This document shows positions 46,467 to 56,748 of a stretch of DNA of 64,000 nucleotides, one piece after another. A model generated the notes under the pieces. It saw nothing but the letters and a program-made list of their open reading frames with translations, was not told the origin of the DNA and searched no databases. Each line of letters opens with the position of its first letter. Positions within the stretch are counted from its first letter, which is position 1. The stretch comes from Tilletiopsis washingtonensis (Eukaryota > Basidiomycota > Exobasidiomycetes > Entylomatales). Both the position numbers and the translations under genes were made by a program. The DNA lies in contig NW_020312006.1 in NCBI RefSeq assembly GCF_003144115.1, forward strand, positions 165,760 through 229,759, given 5' to 3'.

Positions 46467-48053
46467 ATGAGTGCATCAGCCGCCACCACGCTGCTGCGCA
46501 GCGCTCGCCGCTCCACGCTCGCCGCCGCCCGCGCCTCGGGCTCGTCGACTGCTGCGCCGCGCCTGGCTCGCGGGCGTGCCTCGGCCGTCGACCCGGCCGA
46601 CTTGGCGTCCAGCGACGCGGCCGCCTCTAGCCCTCCCTTCGCTGCCGTGCCGCGCGCCGCGCCGCCGCCCGACGGCACGACGCGCCACGACTGGAAGCGC
46701 CAGGAGGTGGCGGCCATCTACAACTCCTCGCTGCTCGACGTCATCTTCCGCGCCGCGGCCGTGCACCGCATGCACCACCCGCCCGGCGGCATCCAGCTGT
46801 GCACGCTCATGAACATCAAGGAGGGCGGCTGCTCGGAGGACTGCGGATACTGCTCGCAGAGCAGCCGCTACACGACGCCCAGCACGGCAAGCAAGCTGGC
46901 AGAGGTCGACGAGGTGCTCGTCGAGGCGCGCAAGGCGCGCGACAATGGCAGCACGCGCTTCTGCATGGGCGCCGCCTGGCGCGAGGTCGGCGGACGGAAG
47001 CGCGGCTTCAACCGCATTCTCGAGATGGTCAGCGAGATTCGGTGAGTCAGCGAGAGGAGATACAGCTCGGCGGGCGGGTGTGTAGCCGGAGCCGCATGCT
47101 GCGTGCCGATGGCGCGGCGAACACGCACTATAGCTGCGCAGTCTGATTGGATAGCTCCTGGCGCGAGCGCTGAGCAGTCAGGCCGCAGCAGGCTCGTCAT
47201 GCGATCTCTGTGCTTCTCTGCGCCTCGACTGACGCATCCTCTCGCAGGGGCATGGGCATGGAGGTGTGCACGACGCTCGGCATGCTCACGTCTGAGCAGG
47301 CCGTGGCGCTCAAGAATGCCGGTCTTACGGCGTACAACCACAACCTCGACACGAGCCGCGAGTACTACGGCAAGGTGTGTTGCTCTTCCCTCGCCTCCTC
47401 GATGCACACACTCACGCGCCTTCCTTCTGTCAGGTGGTGACGTCGCGCACGTACGACGACCGCATCTCGACGATTGAGAATGTGCGCAACGCCGGCATCT
47501 CGGTGTGCTCGGGCGGCATCTTGGGGCTGGGCGAGGAGGCGGCGGACCGCGTGGGTCTGATCTGGGAGATGAGCCGGCTGCCGGAGCATCCCGAGAGCTT
47601 CCCCGTCAACGCGCTCGTCGCCATTCCGGGCACGCCGATGGAGGGCAACGAGGTGCGTCTCTCTCGTACGGACTCGCTGCACGCCGCGACACATGCTGAC
47701 ACCTGAGACTCACTCAGCCCGTGAGCATCCAAACGATGCTGCGCACCATCGCGACGGCACGTCTCGTGATGCCCACCTCGATCATCCGTCTCGCCGCCGG
47801 CCGCCATCTCTTCAGCGAGTCAGAGCAAGCCATGTGCTTCCTCGCCGGCGCCAACGCCATCTTCACGGGCCACAAGATGCTCACGACGCCGACGAGTGGC
47901 TGGGACGAGGACAAGGCGATGCTCAAGCGCTGGGACCTGCGCGGCCTCGGCTCGTTTGAGGAGAAGCGCATGGCGCCGCATGCTGAGACGCCTGTCGCTG
48001 CAGCGGCGGAACAGCAGGGACTCGGCCTGAAGCCTGATGCGCCCTCGGCTTGA
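46467..48053 (+). CDS. BIO2: Biotin synthase, mitochondrial, 418 aa
   Basis: Exons 46467-47041, 47248-47374, 47434-47652, 47718-48053 (419 codons). It is a radical SAM enzyme that inserts sulphur into dethiobiotin, the last step of biotin synthesis. The 4Fe-4S cluster motif CxxxCxxC is Cys122/Cys126/Cys129 in [14 protein letters not shown]. Family landmarks follow: [92 protein letters not shown] and [11 protein letters not shown]. The first ~60 residues ([20 protein letters not shown]) are Arg/Ser/Ala-rich without acidic residues at the start, as in a mitochondrial presequence. First intron is 206 nt. The start was chosen because it precedes the presequence-like segment; the upstream open frame is not biotin-synthase-like. 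An overlapping upstream ORF could lower translation. Confidence 0.96.
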
Positions 48054-49301
48054 TGGCCTCGCAGCTCGAGATCAGCAGGCGATGTGTGGGTAGAAAGAGA
48101 GGAGAGGAGAGAGGTGATGGCGCGCCACCCTGCCGGCCAAGGCTTAGAACAGTCTGGCGTGGCGCTGCTTCGGCCGGCCCTCGGCCGTGCGATACATTCA
48201 TGCCAATGGACATACACTGCCCGTCCATCACGCCAGCTGGACGGGTCCCAGACTGAGGAGCGTCGATGGCCGACGACGACCACATGCAAAGTCTTGCCTC
48301 CAAGGCGTCACTGCGAGCTTGCGGCGCTGGGCTCGGCACGTGCTGCACAGCCAAGATTCGACAGTGAGCGCCAGGCTAGGCGTGAGGCCAAGGCTTTATC
48401 CGACACTTGGCCATCTGCTGAGGACCCGCCGACCCGAGCGACTGGATGAGCTTTAACCGAGCGAGCAAGAGGCGCCGTCCTCTCGAGGAGCCCTTGGCGG
48501 CGCCAACGCGGTGCGGTGTGCGTGCCGCTCTCCACGCTAGTAGGCGCGCGCGCGAGACGCGGCCGAGCCCATGGGACGAGCTTCCTCACCTGCACGCCGT
48601 CTGCCCTCCCTCACGCCCGCTTGCAAAGCGCCTGACCCGACGCACCGTTCCCGACAGCAAGCTGCCTGCGGAAACACTGCTGCATCTACTTCGCTCTGCA
48701 TGCAGAGCGCCACTGTCGTGGGAAGCTTGCGCATGTGGTGATCGCAGCACGGACGCGCGCCAGCTAGCCTTCGCTCCTGAAGCCCCTGCTCGTCCGTCTC
48801 CTCGCTGCAGCCTCTCAGAGCTGCAGTGCACGCCGATGGAAGACAGCCAGCTAGATGTTGGAGAAGACGAATCGATGTGCAGGCTGTTCGTACAAGTGTG
48901 GACGCGGCGGCAGGGGCAAAGAAGTACATGGCAATCCTCGAGTCGCAGAGAGCGCGCCATCTTTGGCAGCGGCGACTCGCGACGAGGCAGGGAAGAAGGA
49001 GCGAACAGCAAGAAGGTAGCAGTGAGTGTGTGTGTGGCGCTGGGCCAGAGCAAGCGCAGATAGACGTGGTGGTGCTGCAAGCGTGTAAGGGCGTGCGTCC
49101 TTCGCATGGCGCTGGTATGCGCCGGGCGCGTGAGTGGGCGAAGCACGCCCGGTCTCTATGGTGTGAGGGAGTGGGGTCTATGGGGTGAGGAGGATGAGAG
49201 ATGGCTAATATCGCGGCATGCGGAGAGGGAAGGGATGCGGGTGACAAGCTGGCGAGGACGACGAAGGGCTGGACGATGGGCGAGGCGACGAGCGGCGAGC
49301 C
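48054..49301. other. 1.2-kb intergenic region between convergent genes
   Basis: 3' flanks of BIO2 (+) and the small secreted-protein gene (-). No coding exon or RNA gene recognised. Short open frames occur but have no domain content. Confidence 0.5.
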
Positions 49302-50161
49302 TTAGTGCGTGGCAGCAGCGGCATGACGCTTCTTGAGCATCGAGCCCAGCGAGACGCCGTTGACGCTGAGTCTTGCCTCGTCGAACTCGCGCTTCCACTT
49401 TGCCTCGTCGGTGTCGCCAAGCGGGTGTTCGAAGCGTGCGCGCAGGGCGGCATGCCATTCGGCGTGCTCGCGTGCCTCGGCCGCGTCGAGGGAGCGTTGC
49501 TTGCGCAGTGCTGCCTTCTTGCTCAGACTGCCATTGTCGCGATCAGCGCCATAGTGCGGTGCCTCGTCGATGTCGGCGACGAAGTGAGCGCGCCAGCCGA
49601 GCTCTGCCCGACGCTCGGCGCGCGCCGCCTCGAGGCGCGCCAAGCTGTGTGCCTCGAGCGTGTCCTTCTCCTTGCGGAAGTGCTCCTCCTCCTCTCGTTG
49701 CAGACGCAGCAGCTCGGCCTGCGAGAGCGACAGCTTCTGCTCTGCGTCCTTGCCGCCGAGGCGAGCGAGCCAGCGCGCAAGGCGCACCTCGGGCTCGGCC
49801 TCGCGCAGCTCGCGCTCCCACTCGACGTCCTCGCGCACGAGCCACAGCTCCGGCGGCACCTCGCGGCGCAGCGTCGCGCGCTCCGTCTTGTGTGCCGACG
49901 AGAGAGACGTGGCGCAGATGCCGCTCGTGCCGACGCAGCCCGAGCCAAAGGGCGAGTCGACCTTGCGTCCGGAGGAGAGGGCGAGGTGTGCCTCGGGCGT
50001 GTTGCCGACGAAGGCTTCGGCCTGGGAGAGAGAGGTCAGCGCAAGGTCTCCACGGTGCAAAGGTGACGGGAAGAGATACGCACGAACTGGTTCGACGGCA
50101 GCGTGTAGGCGCTAGAAGCGCAGGCTGCAAGCAACGGCAGAGCGAGCGTGGAGACACGCAT
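49302..50161 (-). CDS. Signal-peptide protein with charged helical body, 265 aa
   Basis: Two exons on the minus strand: 50161-50084 and 50021-49302 (266 codons). The N-terminus MRVSTLALPLLAACASSAY is a clear signal peptide, so the protein enters the secretory pathway. I do not recognise a family. The mature part begins SNQFAEAFVGNTPEAHLAL and has two cysteines in a short loop (GSGCVGTSGICATS). A long, highly charged helical region follows (REDVEWERELREAEPEVRL, then LQREEEEHFRKEKDT, then EAHSLARLEAARAERRAEL). It ends VNGVSLGSMLKKRHAAAAT. No transmembrane segment, GPI signal or HDEL is visible. It could be a secreted or wall protein, or a luminal ER/Golgi factor. The intron is a standard 62 nt. 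Confidence 0.72.
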
Positions 50162-53100
50162 CGCGCAAGAGGAGAGACGGCGAAAGAGGGTGCGCGGCTG
50201 GCGAGACGACGCGGCGAAGGAGATAGAGAGAGGCAGCGGACGCACGTCGGAGGGAGGGCAGTGTAGAGAGAAGGAGATCGGAGAGGCGGAGAGGAGGGAG
50301 AGGATATGGAGGTGGAGAGGTGTTAACGGAAGGCGGAGGACATCAGCTTGCTCTATGAGGGCGGCCATGCGATGGGCTGCCTGCCCCAGCACGCAGAGAC
50401 CGTCAGGGCAAGGCCAAGCGAGGAGTACGCCTGCGCTCCGTCAGCGGATGTTCCATCGTGGTCTGCACACTGCTGGCCTGCTGGTAGCGCCGATGACGGA
50501 CGATTATGCATGCCCTCGGCGCAGGCCGCCGGCCGACAGTCTCGAGTGCGCGGAGCTCTGCTGTGCTCCGAAAAGGTGGCCGAGGAAAGAGCACTGCAGA
50601 TCTCGACATAGCATCAGGGGCGCAGCCGATGCCGACCAAGGGGCGCGCCGAAGGCCGTACAGAGAGACCGGCGTCGTGCCTTCTCGGCTGCTGCTAAGCT
50701 CGGCCTAGACTGCGACTCCTGTGATGCGAGGCAGGCGATAGAGCTCACTCACTGCTGCCGCGGCTACGTGGCGCGCTCCTCGGCTCCTCGGACGTCGGCG
50801 GCTCCGCAGCACAAAGCATGGGACCGCTGCTTCCGCTGCCTGGGTGAGACTGCCTCCTGCACGGTCGTGATCAGCGGCAGCATGCAGCGCAGACGGAGCA
50901 GTCGGCCCGAGGGAAGATGCTGCACGACGGAGGAGCAGCGTAGAGGAGTGTGAGGCGGCTCATCAGGCGTGACGACGCGAGTGGAAGCCCCTATCCGCGC
51001 TTCCTCTGCCGCGGCTGTGCCTGTCACTGCGCTCTGCAGCAAAGTGCTGCCGCTTCTGACGCACCTGCGCTAGAAGCAGCGCAAGGAAGGCGGCAGCAGG
51101 CACACGGCTGTGCGGCTCATCAGGAGCTCACGCGCTGCTGCAGCACCTGAAGCAGGTGCGTCATGGGTGACAGGAGGTGGCAGAAGCGCCTCAGGGGGCT
51201 ACGCGCGTCGAGCGCGCCGAAGCGACGTGCAGCCGCGCCGGCGTGCCCTCTCGCAGCATCGCGCCGTATGGCCTGCTGCTGTCCTCGCACAAGCAAGACC
51301 CCCTGTGGCTGGCACTTTGACGCACTCGCTTGCTGCGCAGAGTGTCGTGCCTCGCCTCGCCATGTGCACCTCGCACGCACGCGCTGAGAGGAAAGAGAGC
51401 TCTCAGAGAGAGCGGCGCAACGTCGGTCAGGAGCGAGATGGGACAGCGCAGCGGCGACGCTAGCAGCTCTGGCGTCGTCGCCGTCGCGATGCTGCCGCTG
51501 CGCCAGCTAGGCTCAAGGCGAGGCAGATTGATGAGCTTGGGGCCTGAGAGAGAGCGAGTTGTTGATGCGCTGCTGAGAGGGCGCCTCGGAGAAACGTCCT
51601 AAATTGCACCCGGATGCAGAGCGAGAAGGAGTGCAGCGAGCGGCAGAGCTCGGCGCTGCGCTGGAGCCAGGCAAGGACGAGCATCGCCAGAGGGTCGCGC
51701 AGACGGGCGAAGAAAGAAAGCGAGAACGCCTCCGACGCGCGGCTGCTGATGCTAGGAGGAGGATGAGAGGGGCCGGGCGGAGCGGACGCAGCAAGAGACT
51801 CAGTCAAGTTGGCCCGGCATCGGCCGCTGCCATCATGCAGCGCAGATGCACGATGCGATGCAAGCGCGACAGCGCAGTAGAGTCTGTGAGAGGCGCAGCG
51901 GAAGCGCCAAAGCGTCAAGACGTCGGCACGGGCGCGGCTGAGGGCGCTGCGGGCGGCGGCGTCAAAAGCTTCCGCTCCTGCACGGCGGCGGCGCCATCGG
52001 CGGTGCTGCCGCGGCTTGCGCATTGCCATCCGGCATGGCCGGCCTCGTGGGCTCCTCCCTCGTGCGCGGCTCTGTTGACTGCCCTGGTCTCGCAAGCAGC
52101 AGCACGCTAGGCAGAGCTCCTCCTCGTGCTCCCCCCCATGCGATGCCCGCGCAGCGGCTCAGGGCCTCTCGACGCTACGCAGCGGACGCTAGAGCGCCGC
52201 CGAAGACTCTACTCCTTTCTTGCGCGAGTGCGGCAGATGATGAGGGGACCCCACCCATCTCGCCTCAAGCGACCCTCTCGCACTCTCGCTGCTGCTGATC
52301 GACACACCTCGTCAATGACCGCACATGTCGCTCTCTGCTCGCTCCCGCAGAGACGTCGTCATTGGTACGCTTGCGCTGCCATGAGCATGACTCGAGGCGC
52401 AATCAACTCCCATCTCGGAGCCGCCGCTGAGCAAAGCTCACACGTGGCTGCCGCGGATCAAGCATCGGAGAGGGCCAGCAAGCAGCGGACGCAGATGCAG
52501 GGCAGCCCGCGGCGGAAGCTCTGGCTCGCTTTGCTCCGCAGCTGCCGAGCGCCGGTGCCGATGCCGTGGCATGGCGGGCGTGCTGCTGCACGATGCAGCA
52601 CGAGGTTATCCAAGACAGCGCTCTAACCTTTTGAGCACACGCCTCTCTTCGTCCACTCATGCAGCATGCAAGAGCTCGGAGCGTTGGTCCTTGTCTCGAG
52701 CGCGTGCCTAAGCTTGCAGCTTGGCTTAAGATCGCCTGGCAAGCTGGCAGCGTTGTGTCGGCTCGCTTGCACCCGGCTCGGAGCGCTGAAAGATGGGGTG
52801 TGAGGCACGTGGGCCTGAGAAGGAACACCGCTCTCAGGCGCCCTCGCGTAGGCTTCGCCTCGCTACCTGCCGGCACAAGCACACCGTAACTGCTGCTCCA
52901 ATCGAATCGAGCGCCTGTTTCCAGCATCGAGCAGCTGCATCTCGCGAGAGAGCAGGCCCTCATCGTCCGGAGGAAAGGTGCCCTCATCTCGACGGCCTCC
53001 TTTGTCGCGATGTGTGCGCATAGCGCGGGCAAAAAACCGCATGCGTCCGATTAGCCGAGCTCTGCGATTCTCGACGCCTGCCCATGGTCGCAAACCGGGA

Positions 53101-53714
53101 TGAGGCAACAGAAAGCGGCACGTGGTGCAGCTGGAGAGAAGGGAGAAAGTGAGCATCCCCTCCACCTCGAGGCAGGAAGCTGAGCGAGATCTCCAACGCC
53201 GGCGCGTCGCCCCCCCCCCCCCCCCAAGATTCGCCCCTTGTTCCGCCATTGTTGCGCGGCCGTCGGACCGAGAGCCTTCCTTGCTCCAGGACGGAGCAGA
53301 TCGCAGCTTCGCAGCTTCGCAGCTCGCAGGCCTTCAAGCCACAATGACGGGGTCATTCTGTCCCTCGAGAGAGGCTCTTGTGGCTTGCATCACGGAGCAA
53401 AGTGCGGCTTCTCCACTCGGATGCGTCTTTTGCGCCCCTCTTGAGCACACTCGGGCGAGCTCAGGCCGAACGGGGCGAATTGTTCCTCTTGTTGCGAACG
53501 CTGCGCATCTCTTCTCTCTCCCCGCTGCACATCAGCTTCACAGGTTCGAGACAGCAGCAACGGACGATGAGATCGTGTCAAGGGCATCGTCCTGGCTGCG
53601 GGGCATCGCCAATCGAAGGCGCACACGCCGCGCACGCTCGCATCGGGGGGTCTAGATGATGCATTCACTCCCCAAAGCGATCCACATTGCGTGAGAGAAT
53701 CCGACATGGCCCGC
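50162..53714. other. 3.5-kb region without a recognisable gene
   Basis: Upstream of the signal-peptide gene and downstream of the cytochrome b5 gene, both on the minus strand. Open frames are short and domain-free. A run of 16 C lies at 53210-53225. A sequence resembling a tRNA B box (GGTTCGAGAC near 53543) has no matching A box or cloverleaf, so no tRNA is called. Confidence 0.45.
53210..53225. repeat. C16 homopolymer
   Basis: Sixteen consecutive C in intergenic DNA. Like the longer C run in the CLASP gene, it may vary in length or reflect an assembly uncertainty. Confidence 0.85.
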
Positions 53715-54831
53715 TCAAGGCTCCGGCACGAGCATGCCGACCATGGTCGTGTCAATCATAGCGTCGATGTTCACCCACGAATGCGTGAGCACTTGTTGTG
53801 CTTCATGTCAGCGCTGCTTTGCCACGCCCTCTCTTCGTGCTCTCTCTCTCTCTACTCACTGAACAACCGCGTCCCATCGCGTCCCGCCACGCGCATCGCC
53901 TCCTTCTCGCCGCCAGGGTGGAAGCGGAGGTAAGGCGTCAGATTGTAGACCTTGCCGTTGAAGGCAGACCAGGCATCGGAGGGCGTGTTGTGCTTGGCCA
54001 GCTCCGAGGGCGTGATGCGCTGCAGTGAGGTCAGGCCGGCCTGTTTTGGAGGTGGGAGTGCGTGCATCAGCAACATGGCACGGACCACACGTGCGCACTG
54101 TACCCTGCTCTAGGTCCCTCGCTGTGGCACGTTCGCCGACAGCACGAAGTCACGCCAGCCAAGGCCCTCGCCACGCCCACTCCTCTCAGCTCTCGCTGCA
54201 TAACCCAACTCACACGCAGTTCCGGCTTGCCCGAGGCCTTCTCCCTCGCCCAGTCCAGCGGACTGCACCCGGGCGCAAGCGAGACTTTCTTGCGTGCGCC
54301 TCCTCCCGTCTCGGTCGGCACGCCCAGTGCTCCTGACTTGGGCACTCCCAAGCCACCGCCGCCGCCGCCGCCTATCCGTGCGCCGCCGGCGCCGCCGACG
54401 CCCGGCGGCGCGCTCAGGGCGGACGTGCGCGGTGGGGCAGCGAGGAGGCTCGAGGCCCCGCCGCCTGTCGCTGGCGGCACGCCCAGAACGGCGCGCAGAG
54501 AAGAACGTGCGGCTGCCGGTGCCGCTGGCGAAGAGGAAGCCTTGCCTGCCGCCGCGGCAGGACCCGAGACGGAGAAGCTGGGCGCCGCGCTGCTGCTCGG
54601 CGTGCCAGCAGCGGCGGCGCGACTAGGCCCCGCCTGCGCACGGCTGCTGCTGCTGCCGCCACTGCGCTGTGCGCTGTTCAGCGCCGGGAATGCAGGCGGC
54701 GCGTCGAGGTCGTCGCCTCCACGCGTGCTGCCCAGGCGCGAGACGGCATCGTGGAAGTCAGCGTCTGAGTCGGCGTCGCTGCTGGCGTTGGACGCGGTGC
54801 GAGCATGGGTGGCGGCAGTAGTGGCAGCCAT
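53715..54831 (-). CDS. Cytochrome b5-domain protein (Irc21-like), 291 aa
   Basis: Three exons on the minus strand: 54831-54214, 54040-53860, 53791-53715 (292 codons). The cytochrome b5 heme domain covers residues 207-291: ITPSELAKHNTPSDAWSAFNGKVYNL, then FHPGGEKEAMRVAGRDGTRLF and THSWVN. Axial heme ligands are His247 (HPGG) and His270 (THSW), both present. The second ligand is encoded by the last 77-nt exon, which validates the final splice. The domain spacing resembles the b5 part of CYB5R4 and yeast Irc21 rather than ER-anchored microsomal b5. No C-terminal transmembrane anchor follows; the protein stops at PEP. The first ~200 residues are disordered, Ala/Ser/Gly/Pro-rich, with poly-Gly. 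The conserved GCSPLDWAREKASGKPELR lies just upstream of the heme domain. It is probably a soluble electron-transfer partner; the redox partner is unknown. Confidence 0.9.
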
Positions 54832-55398
54832 GCTGGCGCGCTGCGGAGAAGAATGGCAAGCGACTAGTTGCGAGTGGTGGAAAGTACAGATAAGGGGAAG
54901 GAAGGAAAGAGGGAAATGTGCCTCAGCCTAATTGAGCGGCGCGGCTGAGAGAAGAGGGCGGCGATGCTCACTCAAGGCGAGGCGGGTGAGATGCTCTAGA
55001 GCGACCTAAGCACCAGCTGACACCGGAGCGCAGCTGGGCGAGAGGGACTGGCGGTGCTGTGGGGGCGATTTGCCGTGCAGGTGGCCGTCTCCTCGGGCGC
55101 GCGGTGGTTGGGAGGCAAGCGGCGCGCCCCCGCTCGAGCCGTCGTGTTGGAGGCCGCGCAGCGCGGCGAGCGGCAGCGTCAGCGGCGAGGGCGACACGCT
55201 CACGTGACACCAACGCGTGCCTTGCCCGTGCGGCGTGCCCTGCCTCGCTGGCGGCGCGTCCCGCGCGCTGCGAGGGGTCGGGAGGCGGGGCTGCTGGGAG
55301 CGCGCCTCGGCACAAGCAACGCCGGCGTCTGCGCTGCGGCGCGCGCACGGCTGCCCAGCATCTTCCCACCACCCTCCGCGCCCTCGCCCACCGTCGCC
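54832..55398. promoter_or_regulatory. Divergent promoter region between cytochrome b5 and ER J-protein genes
   Basis: 567 bp between two start codons pointing apart; it must contain both promoters. No specific motif is claimed. Confidence 0.5.
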
Positions 55399-56534
55399 AT
55401 GCGTCTCTTTGTGCTGCTGCCGCTGCTGCTGCTCTTCGCCTCGCTCGTCGCGGCGGCGCAGTGGAGCAAGGAGGATGTCGAGGTGCGTCGCCGTTGCCTG
55501 CACGCCCGGCACTCGCACGACTGACGCTCGCTCGTGGCACGCACGCACACGCCACAGATCTTCACGCTGCAGAAGCAGCTCGAGCGCGCAGAGGGCAAGG
55601 AGGCCAACTTCTACTCGTTCATGAAGCTCGGCCGCCGTGCCAGTGCCGCCGACATCCGCAAGGCGTACCGGCAGCGCAGCATGGAGATGCAGTGAGTGGC
55701 ACGCTCGGGCAGAGGCGCTCGTGGCAGGGCAAGGCAGAGCATCGTTTTCCTCGCTGCGATGCAGTCCTGTGCTCACCGCCACTCCTGCGCAGCCCCGACA
55801 AGCACCGCGGCGACCCGCAGGCGGCCAAGCGCTTCGAGCGCCTCGGCCTCGTCAACAAGATCCTGCGTGATGCGCGGCGCGACCGCTACGACCACTTCCT
55901 GTCGTGCGTGTCGCCTCTCCCTTGCGCCCCCGCCGCAGCGCTGACCCTCCGTGCCTCGTCCTGCAGCAAGGGCTTCCCCAAGTGGCGCAAGAACGAGAGC
56001 GGCGCCGCAGACTTCTACTACCAGCGCTGGCGTCCCTCTCTTGCCCTCGTGCTCGCCATCCTCGTCCTCTTCACCAGCGGCGTGCAGCACGTCGTGCAGC
56101 GTCTGACGTATGCGCGCGATCTCGAGCGTCTCACGACGCTGACCGAGAACGCGCAACTCGTCGCCTGGGGTCCTGCGTTCCGCAACAGCACGGCCGGCGG
56201 CCGTCCGGAGCGCAAGGTGCGCGTCGAGGTGCGCGCGCCGCCGCTGCCGCCGAAGAATGCCGACAAGGAGGAGGAGGAACGCACGCTGCGGCGCCTGCTG
56301 GCCTCGCGCACCGAGGAAGGGCCGCGCATCGAGGTGCGCGTCAGCGAGCAGGGCCTGTACGTGTCGGATGGAGAGGGCGGATGGGAGAGTCTGGGCAAGG
56401 AGACCCTCACGCTGCCGAGCGTGCACACCACGTGGCCGCTCGCGCTCCTGAGGCGCCTCGCGGGAGCTCAGGCGCCGGCGCCGGCGAGGGAGCAGCCGGC
56501 GGCGGCGGTGGAGAAGGTCAAGAAGGCGCAGTGA
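55399..56534 (+). CDS. ER membrane DnaJ-domain protein (Erj5-like), 298 aa
   Basis: Four exons: 55399-55482, 55558-55691, 55793-55903, 55967-56534 (299 codons). N-terminal signal sequence MRLFVLLPLLLLFASLVAAA. J domain about 42-108 with FYSFMKLGRRASAADIRKAY, then the HPD motif His73-Pro74-Asp75 (MHPDKHRGD) and KILRDARRDRYD. This motif stimulates the ATPase of the luminal Hsp70 (Kar2/BiP). One transmembrane helix follows at about 134-150 (LALVLAILVLFTSGVQ), then a charged cytosolic tail ending in KKAQ. Type I topology with a luminal J domain matches yeast Erj5, which supports ER protein folding; orthology is inferred from architecture. Intron 2 splits the codon of the catalytic histidine (CA|C). 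The gene shares its upstream region with the cytochrome b5 gene. Confidence 0.87.
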
Positions 56535-56748
56535 GGAGTACATCGCGCAGCCATGGGGGCCGCTCTCTGTGCGCTCTCCACCAAGCAATCAAACGTCATA
56601 GCAGGGCATGGGCCTGGCCGTACGCGGGGGGTTAACGAGGTTGCGTGACGCGTACGAAACTACAGGAAGAAGAGGAGGGCGTCGCGCGAGAAGGGAGTGC
56701 GCGTGGAGAAGGAAGGGTTTGCGAGAAGGGACGACGGCGGGCGCGCAT

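Noticed and set aside
53535-53610. Possible tRNA suggested by a GGTTCGA string
   Set aside because: No matching A box and no cloverleaf-compatible arms around it.
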